Shown here piece after piece: positions 1 to 8,583 of a stretch of DNA of 64,000 nt. Position numbers and translations under genes: made by a program. The stretch's first letter is position 1. Each line of letters starts with the position of its first letter. The DNA lies in NCBI GenBank assembly GCA_947442105.1, contig CANEVH010000003.1:31704-95703 (forward strand), written 5' to 3'. The notes below the pieces were generated by a model. The model saw nothing but the letters and a program-made list of their open reading frames with translations, ran no database searches and was not told where the DNA came from. This DNA is from Comamonadaceae bacterium. GTDB taxonomy: Bacteria > Pseudomonadota > Gammaproteobacteria > Burkholderiales > Burkholderiaceae_C.

Positions 1-978
1 ACCGGCCATGGTGGTACCACGGTACATGTGCACCGGGTTTTTGAATGCGGCGTAGACCGAGCCAGTCATGTGGCGCATGTAGTTGCGGCCCACCTGGCCC
101 GAGGAGTTGGCCAAGCCGTCTTTGAACATGCTTGAGGCCGACAGCAGCAGCAGACGGGGAGTTTCGATTGAGTTGCCGGCCACACACACGATGCGGGCTT
201 TCTGGCGCTGCTCTTTGCCGTCTTTGTCAAAGTACATCACGCCGGTGACTTTGCCGGAGGCGTTGTGCTCGATGCGCGTCACATGCGACTGGGGGCGAAT
301 CTCAAAGTTACCAGTGGCCTCGGCCTTGGGAATTTCGGTGTACAGCGTGGACCACTTGGCGCCGCTCTTGCAGCCCTGGAAACAAAAGCCCAGCTGCATG
401 CAGCGGCCACGGCCATCGCGCGGCTGGCTGTTGATGGCCATATTGCCGGTGTGTACCTCTTTGTAGCCCAGCTTGGTGGCACCCGCGTGCATGACCTTGA
501 AGTTGTTGTTGCCGGGCAGGCCGGGAATGCCGTTGGTACGCGTCACGCCCATTTTGTATTCGGCCTTGGCGTAGTAAGGCTCCAGGTCTTTGAGGGTGAT
601 GGGCCAGTCCAGCAGGTTGGCGCCCTTGACTTCGCCGTAGACCGACTTGGTGCGGAACTCGTGCTCTTGGAAGCGCAGCGAAGCGCCCGCCCAGTGGGTG
701 GTGGTGCCGCCCACGGTTTTGCAAATCCAGGCGGGCAGGCCAGCAAAGTCTTTGGCCACGCGCCAAGAGCCGGAGGTGGAGCGCTTGTCCAACCAAGCCA
801 GTTGGCTGAAGGACTTCCACTCGTCGTTGATGAAGGTCGCTTGCGACTGCAGCGCGCCCGCCTCCAACACCACGACCTTGATGCCTTTTTGGCACAGCTC
901 GTTGGCCAGGGTGCCGCCGCCTGCGCCGGAACCGATGATGAGGACGACGGAGTCGTCAGAAAAATCAAATTTCGCCAT
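1..978 (-). CDS. GMC-family FAD-dependent oxidoreductase, large subunit (C-terminus outside the window)
   Basis: The minus-strand frame is open from an ATG at 978 to the window edge, giving 326 residues without a stop. Residues 10-40 carry the FAD-binding Rossmann motif GSGAGGGTLANEL followed by VVVLEAG, and further on GGTTTHWAG, typical of gluconate 2-dehydrogenase/GMC flavoproteins. The start is supported by GGAGAT about 5 bases upstream. The gene for a Tat-exported gluconate 2-dehydrogenase subunit 3-like protein ends 30 bases upstream, so the two probably form a periplasmic flavoprotein dehydrogenase passing electrons to a cytochrome c, which may lie beyond the edge. The substrate (gluconate, another polyol or an alcohol) cannot be told from this portion. 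Confidence 0.88.
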   Translation of the reverse strand, partial: MAKFDFSDDSVVLIIGSGAGGGTLANELCQKGIKVVVLEAGALQSQATFINDEWKSFSQLAWLDKRSTSGSWRVAKDFAGLPAWICKTVGGTTTHWAGASLRFQEHEFRTKSVYGEVKGANLLDWPITLKDLEPYYAKAEYKMGVTRTNGIPGLPGNNNFKVMHAGATKLGYKEVHTGNMAINSQPRDGRGRCMQLGFCFQGCKSGAKWSTLYTEIPKAEATGNFEIRPQSHVTRIEHNASGKVTGVMYFDKDGKEQRQKARIVCVAGNSIETPRLLLLSASSMFKDGLANSSGQVGRNYMRHMTGSVYAAFKNPVHMYRGTTMAG

Positions 979-1008
979 GTTGTATCTCCGGTATTTTTAT
1001 GAAACGAC

Positions 1009-1638
1009 TCAGCCCATGTAGGGCTTGGGGCTGGCTTCGAGCGAGGGCGTGGGCAGCCACTTCAGGTCCTGGAAGCCACGGGTGATGTAGCCACCTTTTT
1101 CCCAGGCCGAGCCGGGGTAGCCAAACACCGCGTAGGCCATGTCGTTGTCGTACAGCGAGGTAATGCACTGGCCGCGCACCGTGCCAAAGAAGGCGGTGCC
1201 TTCCATGCTGCGCACAATCTCTTCCCGTTTTTTGGCGTTGGCTTTGCCGAAGTCGCCACCGGCAGACTTGTTGAGCCAGGCAATGCCGTCTTGCAGCAAC
1301 TTGGCCGAGTCGGCGCTGCCTGCGGCGGCGCCATCCAGGTCTTTGGCCAACAGGGCGTAGACGGCGTCGGGCAGCTTCTCGTGCGGGTACAGGGTGCGGC
1401 CCATGGCCATCAGGGTTTTGCCCTCGGCGGTAGAGAGCTTCTTCAGCTCCAGCGCCCAGGCGCTTGACGGTGCCAGACCGGCCAGCAAGGTGCCGGTAGC
1501 CAGCGAGCCGAACAACAGGCCGGAGCCCTTGAGAAATTCACGCCGCGCCAGCGGCAAGTTGACCTTGCGGACCACGCCGCTGTCTTCGTCGCAACCCGCA
1601 ACTTCTGCACTGTCTTGGGCTATGGAAATGACACGCAT
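1009..1638 (-). CDS. Gluconate 2-dehydrogenase subunit 3-family protein, Tat-exported
   Basis: This 209-residue protein has a twin-arginine signal (RREFLKGSG around residues 33-41, then a hydrophobic stretch ending SSAWA). The mature part matches the small subunit 3 that accompanies GMC flavoprotein dehydrogenases; it has no haem or Fe-S motif. In known systems this subunit carries the folded flavoprotein through the Tat pore, because the large subunit has no signal of its own, which is also true here. It is the first gene of the two-gene unit with the GMC oxidoreductase downstream. The ATG at 1638 follows GGAGAC about 6 bases upstream. The 193 bases above it hold no gene. Confidence 0.85.
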   Translation of the reverse strand: MRVISIAQDSAEVAGCDEDSGVVRKVNLPLARREFLKGSGLLFGSLATGTLLAGLAPSSAWALELKKLSTAEGKTLMAMGRTLYPHEKLPDAVYALLAKDLDGAAAGSADSAKLLQDGIAWLNKSAGGDFGKANAKKREEIVRSMEGTAFFGTVRGQCITSLYDNDMAYAVFGYPGSAWEKGGYITRGFQDLKWLPTPSLEASPKPYMG

Positions 1639-1812
1639 ATTTTTGTCTCCGGTGGGTTAGTCGCATCTGCCCAGATGTGTGCAGATCCGGAGCAAAGTAT
1701 CTGCCCCAGCGCACCACTTTGGGTGATAGCTGACTACCTACAGGGAAAACCCTCGACGCACGCCCTGGGTTCTGCGTCAAAACAGGGCGGGTGTCAGGCC
1801 TGCGCTGCGGGG

Positions 1813-1836
1813 CTTAGGCCGCTCAGGCTGCCTAAG
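1813..1836. repeat. Inverted repeat over the hsdM stop codon
   Basis: CTTAGGC and GCCTAAG form 7-base perfect arms separated by 10 bases, and the right arm covers the hsdM stop codon (1832-1834). There is no T-run, so a rho-independent terminator is not clearly supported. It could still be an end-of-operon hairpin, or mark the edge of the restriction island. Confidence 0.35.
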
Positions 1837-3439
1837 GCAGCGGTCTTAATCCCAGCTCCAACAAAAAGGCGTTGTGCTTGCGCTTGGCGGCGTCTATGAC
1901 TTGCTTGATCTCGACCAAGGCCTCATGCGTAGCGTCCAGGCTGATTTCCGCCTCTCCCACTGCGGTGCTGATGTAGCGCGAGATATTGAGGTTGAAATCG
2001 TTCTTCTCAATCTCGGCCATGTCCACGCGACGCGCGTAGCGCGCCTCCGGCTCGCGGAACTGGTAGGTATGGATGATTTTGTCAATGTGCTCGGGCAAGA
2101 GCTGGTTTTGGCGTTTGCCTTTGACAAAGTGCTCGGCGGCGTTGATGAACAACACATCGTCTGGCTTCTTGCACTTTTTGAGCACCAAGATGCACACCGG
2201 AATGCCGGTGGAGTAAAACAGATTCGATGGCAGGCCAATCACGGTGTCAATGTGCCCGTCTTTGAGCAGCTTGGTGCGAATGCGCTCTTCCGCCCCGCCC
2301 CTAAACAACACGCCGTGCGGCAAGATGATGGCCATCACGCCCTCGTCTTTGAGGAAGTGAAAACCGTGCAGCAAAAACGCAAAGTCCGCCGCCGACTTAG
2401 GCGCCAAGCCGTGGTTTTTAAAGCGCACATCGTCCGCCATGGCCTCGCTGGCATCCCAGCGCAGGCTAAACGGCGGGTTGGCCACGATGGCATCAAACGA
2501 TGGCTTTTTGGCGGGGTTCAGCTCGCGCAGCTTGTCCCATTCGTTGGTCAGCGTGTCGCCGTGGAAGATTTCAAACTCGGTGTCCTTCACCCCGTGCAGC
2601 AGCATGTTCATGCGCGCCAGGTTGTAGGTGGTGATGTTTTTTTCTTGGCCGTAAATCTTGCCAATGCCGTGCGGCCCCATGCGTTTGCGCACGTTCAGCA
2701 GCAGCGAGCCCGAGCCACAGGCAAAGTCCATCACGCTCTCCAGCCGTTGCTTGTGCCCGGTCTTGGGCTCTTGGCTGTCTAGCGTGACGATGGTGGACAA
2801 AATGTCCGATATTTGCTGTGGCGTGTAAAACTCGCCCGCCTTTTTGCCCGAGCCTGCGGCGAACTGGCCAATCAGGTATTCGTAGGCATCGCCCAGCGCG
2901 TCAATGTGGGTTGAAAAATCAGCCAAGCCTTCGGCAATTTTTTGAATGACAGTGCAGAGCACCGCGTTGCGCTCGCTGTAACCCTTGCCCAACTTGCTTG
3001 AACCCAAATCAATCTCAGAAAACAAGCCCGCAAACGTGCTCTCAAAAGATTCGTTTTCGATGTACTTGAACCCTGCTTGCAAGGTATGCAGCAACTCGCC
3101 GTTCTGCGTGCGCGCCATGTGGGCCACGCTGCTCCACAAGTGCGCTGGCTGAATGACGTAATGCACCTTACGGCGCATTTGCTTCTCGAACGTGGGCACA
3201 TCTGCGGCGTTCGCGGCATACCAAACCGCCAGCGGCACTTGCTTGGCGTCAGCGTCTACTTTGGGGTAATCAGCGCCCAGCTCTTTTTGTGCGGCGGCCT
3301 CGTAGTTGTCGGACAGGTAGCGCAAGAACAGGAAGGACAGCATGTAGTCCCGAAAGTCGTCCGCGTCCATCGCACCGCGCAGCTGGTCGGCAATGGCCCA
3401 CAGCGTCTTGCCCAGTTGTTTTTGGTTTTGTTCGGTCAT
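1832..3439 (-). CDS. hsdM: Type I restriction-modification system, DNA N6-adenine methyltransferase subunit HsdM
   Basis: The 535-residue protein has an HsdM N-terminal helical domain (about 1-140) followed by an N6-methyltransferase fold. The SAM-binding motif I DFACGSGSLLLN lies near residue 240 and the catalytic motif IV NPPF near residue 320. HsdM pairs with HsdS to methylate adenine in a bipartite target and joins HsdR in the restriction complex. Its ATG overlaps the stop of the DUF1016 gene (ATGA), so it is the last gene of the long defence operon. The operon order hsdR...hsdS...hsdM with seven or more genes in between is unusual; hsdM and hsdS are normally adjacent. Confidence 0.96.
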   Translation of the reverse strand: MTEQNQKQLGKTLWAIADQLRGAMDADDFRDYMLSFLFLRYLSDNYEAAAQKELGADYPKVDADAKQVPLAVWYAANAADVPTFEKQMRRKVHYVIQPAHLWSSVAHMARTQNGELLHTLQAGFKYIENESFESTFAGLFSEIDLGSSKLGKGYSERNAVLCTVIQKIAEGLADFSTHIDALGDAYEYLIGQFAAGSGKKAGEFYTPQQISDILSTIVTLDSQEPKTGHKQRLESVMDFACGSGSLLLNVRKRMGPHGIGKIYGQEKNITTYNLARMNMLLHGVKDTEFEIFHGDTLTNEWDKLRELNPAKKPSFDAIVANPPFSLRWDASEAMADDVRFKNHGLAPKSAADFAFLLHGFHFLKDEGVMAIILPHGVLFRGGAEERIRTKLLKDGHIDTVIGLPSNLFYSTGIPVCILVLKKCKKPDDVLFINAAEHFVKGKRQNQLLPEHIDKIIHTYQFREPEARYARRVDMAEIEKNDFNLNISRYISTAVGEAEISLDATHEALVEIKQVIDAAKRKHNAFLLELGLRPLP

Positions 3440-4530
3440 GGGGTGCCGTCTTTAATGCTCAAATTTTTGTGTTCTTCAATGGCTTGGCGGTCGCGTTGCA
3501 GCTCTAGGCGCAGCTCTTCCTCACTGGGCAATATCAGGCGGTATTTGCTGGCAAACAGTTGTTCGCTGCCATTGAGCACCGAGTAGCGTGCCACCGATTG
3601 GTCTTTGCTGCCGCACAGCAAAATGCCCACCGTGGGGTTGTCGCCTTCGCCTCGGCGCAGCTCGTCGTACATGCGCACATACATATCCATCTGCCCCACG
3701 TCTTGGTGCGTCAGCGGCCCGGTTTTCAGGTCGATCAGCACAAAGCATTTGAGCAGGTAGTTGTAAAACACCAGGTCGATGTAGAAGTCTTGCGTTTCGG
3801 TACTGATGCGCTGCTGGCGGGCCACGAACGCAAAGCCCTTGCCCAGCTCCATCAAAAACTGCTGCAGCTTGTCCATCAGCGCAGTTTCCAGCGTGGCTTC
3901 TAGCAAGCGCCCCGTGTCGGGCAGGCCCAAAAACTCCAACATCACCGGGTCGCGCACAAAAGCCCGTGGTGAGTCATCGAGCGTGGCCATGTTGGCTATT
4001 GCCTCGGCATTTACCGCCGCTTTGTCTTGGCTTAGCAAAAGACGGTCGTAATACAGGCTGCCAATTTGGCGCTCCAGCGCCCGCGTGCTCCAGTTTTGGG
4101 TGGCTGCCTCATTCACATACCACTGGCGGGCCTCTGGGCTGTCCACCCGCAGCAGCAGGCGGTAGTGCGTCCAGCTCAATTCGTGACGCAGTGCGTCACG
4201 AATTGGAAATGCCTGATAAAAGAGCCTCATATACCGAAGGTTGGACGCATCAAACCCGCGCCCAAACTCAGCAGACAGCGCCTGCCCCAGCTGCACCAGC
4301 AAGCCCCGCCCATAGGCTGCCCGCTGTGCCCCGCCTTGTTCAAACTCCACAATGTGCTGCCCAATGTGCCAGTAGGTTTGCACCTGCACCACGTCCACCG
4401 CACGCAGCACTTGCTGGCGTGATTCGGCAATGAGTTGGCGCAGGCTGCCAAGCAAAGCGGGCAAGTCCTCGACAAGTCCCGTCGAGAGGCGATCTCTATC
4501 TTGGTGGGGTTGTGAGCTGCGCGGTGTCAT
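3436..4530 (-). CDS. DUF1016/YhcG-family protein with PDDEXK nuclease domain
   Basis: The 364-residue protein has the DUF1016 N-terminal winged-helix-like region (about 20-190, with TYWHIGQHIVEFEQ) and a C-terminal PD-(D/E)XK-type nuclease core: FYIDLVFYN supplies the first acidic residue and FVLIDLKTG the D-x-K, followed by a Q-M-Y helix. YhcG/DUF1016 proteins are common in defence and restriction islands and are predicted DNA nucleases; their role is not established. Start and stop overlap both neighbours by ATGA (RhuM upstream, hsdM downstream), so its translation is likely coupled to methylase production. Confidence 0.9.
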   Translation of the reverse strand: MTPRSSQPHQDRDRLSTGLVEDLPALLGSLRQLIAESRQQVLRAVDVVQVQTYWHIGQHIVEFEQGGAQRAAYGRGLLVQLGQALSAEFGRGFDASNLRYMRLFYQAFPIRDALRHELSWTHYRLLLRVDSPEARQWYVNEAATQNWSTRALERQIGSLYYDRLLLSQDKAAVNAEAIANMATLDDSPRAFVRDPVMLEFLGLPDTGRLLEATLETALMDKLQQFLMELGKGFAFVARQQRISTETQDFYIDLVFYNYLLKCFVLIDLKTGPLTHQDVGQMDMYVRMYDELRRGEGDNPTVGILLCGSKDQSVARYSVLNGSEQLFASKYRLILPSEEELRLELQRDRQAIEEHKNLSIKDGTP

Positions 4531-5537
4531 TTTTGGGTTCGATTCTTCAGGCTATTTTCCAGCGCCTTCAACTCGGCTTCGTCCTGTCTGTCGGCTCGTG
4601 CGGCCTCTTGCTGTTTACGGCGTTGGTCAAAGTCCAAGAACATCGGCTCAATCTTTTGCTCCATGCGAGCATGGCTCACCTTACCTGCATGGGTGAGCAC
4701 CGTGAAGCCGTTAGAGCTGATGATCTGCTCGACGTTTTGCTGCCAAAAGGCCATGCGAATTTCTTGGCGACTCTTGGTGCGCAGCTCTGCGGTTTCTAGA
4801 AAGATCACCACCAGCCGGTTTAGGGTGTCGATCTCGTCTTCGGTCAAATAATTCTTTGCGATCAAAATATCTTGCTTGCGTACCTGCGCGCCTTTCCAAT
4901 GCATCAGACCAAAGTTGGGGTCGTTCGCATTGGCTCGGGCAGTAATCAGTTCCGCCGCAGTCTTTTGCGTGACCGCATAAAGCAGCATGTTTTGCACGGT
5001 CGCAAAAAACTGTTGGGTCGCTTGGTCTGTCTTGTCGTAATCGCTGCTCAGCGCAAAAAGCTCGCGCACCTTTTGGTAAAAGCGCTTTTCCGAGGCCCGA
5101 ATGTCGCGGATGCGCTCCAGCATCTCGTCAAAGTAGTCTGGGCGACCATCGGGGTTCTTCAGCCGCTCGTCGTCCATCACAAAGCCCTTGGTCAGGAACT
5201 CTTTGAGGACAGTGGACGCCCAACGGCGAAACTGCACACCACGGGGCGAGCGCACCCGGTATCCCACGGCCAGAATGGCATCTAGGTTGTAGAGCGTCAC
5301 TGGCCGTTGCACCTGTCGCGCACCCTCAGTTTGAACTGTCAAGGATTCCTTGACAGTTGCCGCCGGCTCCAACTCTCCGTCCCCGAAAACGTTCTTCAGG
5401 TGCAGGGAGATGTTTTGCTTCGTGGCATCGAAAAGCTCCGCCATCTCCAATTGGGTCAGCCATACCGTCCCCAGATCAGCCCGAAGCTGAATCTGGCTAT
5501 TGCCGTCGTCAGTCGTGTAAAGAATTACGTTGTTCAT
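4527..5537 (-). CDS. rhuM: RhuM-family protein
   Basis: This is a full-length 336-residue RhuM-family protein, starting MNNVILYTTDDG and continuing VWLTQLEMAELFDATKQNIS, the helix-turn-helix/antirepressor-like N-terminal half. The C-terminal third is charged and probably coiled. RhuM was first described as a Salmonella pathogenicity-island protein; homologues are frequent in restriction and abortive-infection loci, with no confirmed biochemical activity. It overlaps the DUF4276 gene upstream and the DUF1016 gene downstream by 4 bases each. A 21-residue relic of a second RhuM start lies at 7259-7324, on the other side of the ATPase/DUF4276 pair. Confidence 0.9.
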   Translation of the reverse strand: MNNVILYTTDDGNSQIQLRADLGTVWLTQLEMAELFDATKQNISLHLKNVFGDGELEPAATVKESLTVQTEGARQVQRPVTLYNLDAILAVGYRVRSPRGVQFRRWASTVLKEFLTKGFVMDDERLKNPDGRPDYFDEMLERIRDIRASEKRFYQKVRELFALSSDYDKTDQATQQFFATVQNMLLYAVTQKTAAELITARANANDPNFGLMHWKGAQVRKQDILIAKNYLTEDEIDTLNRLVVIFLETAELRTKSRQEIRMAFWQQNVEQIISSNGFTVLTHAGKVSHARMEQKIEPMFLDFDQRRKQQEAARADRQDEAELKALENSLKNRTQK

Positions 5538-6133
5538 CCTTGCAAGGGAGAGTTCTTACCGCCCAATTCGACCAGTCCATCCCTAAAAGCCTTGGCACTA
5601 GGGCATGCTGGATGCGCGGCTGCCCTTTCAAGCTCGTATCGCAACGCCACGCCACACATCTTTTTTGCAAAAATGACCTTGTTGCTGCCTGGCCCCCTGG
5701 AACGGTGTGCCTTAGCTACTTCTTTCAACCGCTCCCAAGGCATTCCAATAGTTTGCTCTGGTACGGGTTCAAAAAAATCTAATGCATTCAGCCAACGACG
5801 CATGGCATCGGTGTCGGCTAAAAACCAGGCCTCCAGCGCTTTGACCGCAATAAAAATCAAGTTCGTGTGCTCTGTTGTTATGCGGGCTTTGACCGCTTCT
5901 TCACTTGCTGCATCCTCCAGATCCGTCAATATCACTATGTGGTCGGGTTGACTGCGAGCAAATTGCGCCAACATGGTTTTGAGATGGTGCGGCAATAAAT
6001 TTCCGCCCCCTTTGGCATTGATCACGGGGCGACAAATTTCGAGCCCCTGATCGCCTGCCCATTTTCTAAATCCCGCGGACTCGATCAGAACCTTTTCGGA
6101 ATCCCCTTCAACGATGAACCCCACTTTCACCAT
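5534..6133 (-). CDS. DUF4276-family, TOPRIM-like protein
   Basis: The 199-residue protein starts VGFIVEGDSEK, giving a conserved acidic E9, and has VILTDLEDA with D71 and E73. This pattern (strand-E, then strand-D-x-E/D) matches TOPRIM-type nuclease folds such as OLD, AriB and DUF4276. It overlaps the SMC-like ATPase by 7 bases upstream and rhuM by 4 bases downstream, so it is almost certainly the ATPase's partner, in the way that OLD fuses both domains and PARIS encodes AriA plus AriB. AriB proper belongs to another family (DUF4435), so the resemblance is at the level of architecture. Nuclease activity is inferred. Confidence 0.78.
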   Translation of the reverse strand: MVKVGFIVEGDSEKVLIESAGFRKWAGDQGLEICRPVINAKGGGNLLPHHLKTMLAQFARSQPDHIVILTDLEDAASEEAVKARITTEHTNLIFIAVKALEAWFLADTDAMRRWLNALDFFEPVPEQTIGMPWERLKEVAKAHRSRGPGSNKVIFAKKMCGVALRYELERAAAHPACPSAKAFRDGLVELGGKNSPLQG

Positions 6134-7245
6134 GGCAGGCCCCCATCAAACATGTTCATGAGCCATGCCGTGTCTAAGTTCAGGCCATCCAATGCTGAGC
6201 TACTTTGCGCCGCATTTTTGGCAACAGTTTTTCCCTCCAACTTATTGACCAGCCACAACTCACTCACCTTAGATGCACGAACCAATGACTCACTGTGCGT
6301 CGTGACGAAGACCGGGTGCTCGATGTTCGCGTTTTGGCGCATTAGGTCTACCAAAGCCTCGATGCCTTTGGGGTGCAGCCCACGCTCTGGCTCTTCTATC
6401 AGTGTGATGCCATGTTTTTTTGCGCGACTGAGTACAGCCGTCATGATGCACAGCGCGTAGATAGTTCCATCTGAAATAAGATTCGCAGGAAAGTGTGCTT
6501 TGGTACCCTCTTCCTTGAACTTAATCACCGTGCCGCCACTCAGGCGGTCAGGCTCGGCGCGAACCTGCTCCATGCCCGGCACCAAAAGGTTCATCCATTC
6601 CATTACCTGCGTGCGGAAATCATCATCCTTCTCAAGCGTCGCGAGCATCGTTGCAACGTTATGCCCGTTCGGGTGCAATGCGGTAGTGTCGGCGCTTGAA
6701 CCATCGGGCTCTTTCGCACCCAAGGGGTCAAAGCGGAAAACTTCGACGTTGGTCAAGTAGTCATACAGTGGAAACTCCCCTTGCGTAAACAAAAGCCCAG
6801 ACATGTCTGGCGGGAATTTTTCGATGAACATGGGCGCTTCATTATTTGAGGAGGAAATCTGGGGGTCGCTCCCTTTTTTCCTCTCCAAAATCTTCTTCCC
6901 GTTAACCACCAGAGTCTCATCTAGTACGGGAGCCGTGTCCATGTCATGCACCTTGAGGGTGTAAGCCAAGGCTTGCCCATCCAGGGTTGCACGGATGCTG
7001 AATCCAAAGGTACGGGCATTGCGCCTTCGAAGCTTGAAGCTGTGAACTTGAGGAAAACCACGGAACTGGCGCAACGCCTTGACCGCCCCGGACTCAACGA
7101 CAGCACTGACGAAAGACAACGCATCCATCAAATTGCTTTTGCCAGAACCGTTCGGACCAGCAAACACGCTGAACGGCTCTAAATCCAAGAGTTGAAGATC
7201 GGCCACACTTTTGAAGCCCGAAACTTCGATCTGATCTATTTTCAT
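6127..7245 (-). CDS. SMC/OLD-like AAA_21 ATPase, probable sensor half of a two-gene defence module
   Basis: The 372-residue ATPase begins MKIDQIEVSGFKSVADL with Walker A GPNGSGKSN near residues 30-38. It has a Walker B region TLIEEPERGLHPKG and a THSESLV switch in the C-terminal third, as in AAA_21/RecF-like ABC ATPases (OLD, AriA, RloA types). It precedes and overlaps the DUF4276 TOPRIM-like gene. The start has AAGGAC about 6 bases upstream. By eye this stretch is more AT-rich than the hsdR and sulfonate genes, which fits separate acquisition. It replaces nothing essential of the type I system, so it is a passenger or guard gene within the hsd operon. Confidence 0.9.
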   Translation of the reverse strand: MKIDQIEVSGFKSVADLQLLDLEPFSVFAGPNGSGKSNLMDALSFVSAVVESGAVKALRQFRGFPQVHSFKLRRRNARTFGFSIRATLDGQALAYTLKVHDMDTAPVLDETLVVNGKKILERKKGSDPQISSSNNEAPMFIEKFPPDMSGLLFTQGEFPLYDYLTNVEVFRFDPLGAKEPDGSSADTTALHPNGHNVATMLATLEKDDDFRTQVMEWMNLLVPGMEQVRAEPDRLSGGTVIKFKEEGTKAHFPANLISDGTIYALCIMTAVLSRAKKHGITLIEEPERGLHPKGIEALVDLMRQNANIEHPVFVTTHSESLVRASKVSELWLVNKLEGKTVAKNAAQSSSALDGLNLDTAWLMNMFDGGLPW

Positions 7246-7258
7246 TTTTTGTCCTTTT

Positions 7259-7324
7259 CTACTTAAACCAGCCCCGCATCTGGCTCTTGCCGTCTTCAGT
7301 GGTGCAAATTATCAGGTTGCTCAT
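7259..7324 (-). pseudogene. Remnant of a RhuM-family N-terminus (21 codons)
   Basis: This reading frame starts inside the hsdS stop (ATGA) and encodes MSNLIICTTEDGKSQ before losing similarity and stopping after MRGWFK. The first 15 residues align without gaps to the start of the intact RhuM downstream (MNNVILYTTDDGNSQ), with 9 identities and several conservative changes. It ends 13 bases before the ATPase start. The likely reading is an ancestral hsdS-rhuM junction broken by insertion of the ATPase/DUF4276 pair, with a diverged rhuM on the far side. At codon level it has drifted too far to be a recent duplication. Confidence 0.7.
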
Positions 7325-8583
7325 GCCTCAACCCCCTCCACCGAAGGAAAAAGCTGCCGCATCAAACCCTTTTTGTGGGTCTTGAGGATGTCGAGTTCTT
7401 GTGAGGCGGCGGTGATGAGGGCGTCGAGGGAGGCGAGGCAGTCGGCGATGCGTTGTTGCTCAGCAATCTTGGGCACGAGCAATCGCACTGACGAAAACAG
7501 GCTCTTATTGATGATGGGAACGGCTTGTCTTCCTGCCAGTAACGCGATGCGCTCCGACGCCTGTGAAAGCGCGAAATAAGCAAAATCATCAGAGTGCTTA
7601 GAACTGGGGACGACTGCATTGATCTGTTGATTCGTCGCACATTCGCGAACGTTCTGCGCTACCTTGCCAATCGTGGAGCCAATGGAAACGAAGAGGATGC
7701 TTCCGGCGCGTATGGGGCGGGTTTCCGCGAAACCCTCTGGGGTCAACGTGGTTTTGGTTTGATCAACAAATCGTAGGTCAGAAATGTCCGCAGGCGAAGC
7801 GAAAGGAATACCGCCGCCATAGAAAGCGGGTTGCGCTGTGCTGGGGGTGTTACCTGTGACAACCTTTCCAAACTCTCCGACAGACTGTTCCACCCAATCC
7901 CCTGTGTTTTGAAACTCCGGAAACCGCAAACGCGGTTGGGTTTCGCCTTCGCGGGGGAAGAGTTGTTGCATCAGCCCTTTTTTGTGGGTTTTGAGGGCTT
8001 CGACTTTGCGGGCTTGTGCGGAGATCAGTTGGTCGAGTGAGCTCAGGCAGTCGGCGATTTTTTGTTGTTCATTTGAACTTGGAGTTGGAATCTCAACCCC
8101 AAAAAACGCTTCCTTACTAATGTTTAAAAGGCCGTTGCTCCGCGCACCACTGGTGATGTGCTTTTTTAGTTGTTTTCCGTGAGCATTTGATTCAAAACAG
8201 TTTTGGAAAAAACCATTCGAATAATCGCTTTTCAAACGAAAGCAAATGAAAACGTTAGGTGCCGCAACCTCGCCCCAGCCTTGCAATAGATAGATACATC
8301 CTTCAGGAAATTTGAGTGAGTTCCCTTTGTTATAAACAAAGTCGCCATCTTTGACCAGGGTGTAAAGCTGATACTGATTGCCAGAGATATCTCTGCCAAA
8401 CTTCTCTGCTTGTGGAACAAAGCCAATGCCAGCAGAGATACTGACTGGTGTTAGCTTTTTGGCGCCAACCCTTTCGTTTACGGGAATGGAGACCTCTCCT
8501 AGAGAAACTGGCTGCCAAGGCGCAGCATCCCGAAACTCAGGAAACCGCCGCTTAGGCACTAGCCTTGTTTTCTCGCCGCTCAC
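7321..8583 (-). CDS. hsdS: Type I restriction-modification specificity subunit HsdS
   Basis: The protein has two target-recognition domains, each followed by a nearly identical helical spacer: EQQKIADCLSSLDQLI ... LKTHKKGLMQQLFP around residues 185-215 and EQQRIADCLASLDALI ... LKTHKKGLMRQLFP at the C-terminus. This is the classic HsdS duplication that positions two HsdM subunits. I place the start at the GTG at 8583 (420 aa) because it overlaps the upstream 44-aa ORF stop (GTGA) and gives VSGEKTRLVPKRRFPEF, the usual HsdS opening; an ATG at 8628 would add 15 atypical residues. The first recognition domain is noticeably more AT-rich than the second, as expected from domain swapping. Confidence 0.94.
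   Translation of the reverse strand: MSGEKTRLVPKRRFPEFRDAAPWQPVSLGEVSIPVNERVGAKKLTPVSISAGIGFVPQAEKFGRDISGNQYQLYTLVKDGDFVYNKGNSLKFPEGCIYLLQGWGEVAAPNVFICFRLKSDYSNGFFQNCFESNAHGKQLKKHITSGARSNGLLNISKEAFFGVEIPTPSSNEQQKIADCLSSLDQLISAQARKVEALKTHKKGLMQQLFPREGETQPRLRFPEFQNTGDWVEQSVGEFGKVVTGNTPSTAQPAFYGGGIPFASPADISDLRFVDQTKTTLTPEGFAETRPIRAGSILFVSIGSTIGKVAQNVRECATNQQINAVVPSSKHSDDFAYFALSQASERIALLAGRQAVPIINKSLFSSVRLLVPKIAEQQRIADCLASLDALITAASQELDILKTHKKGLMRQLFPSVEGVEA

Noticed and set aside
265-1002. Long plus-strand frames opposite the GMC dehydrogenase and similar long frames opposite hsdR, ackA, soeA and xsc
   Set aside because: They are antisense shadows of high-GC genes: no family motifs, and the opposite strand has full, well-recognised proteins.
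5534-7245. Naming the ATPase/DUF4276 genes ariA and ariB
   Set aside because: The architecture is similar, but the TOPRIM-like partner belongs to another family (DUF4276, not DUF4435), so the names would overstate the match.
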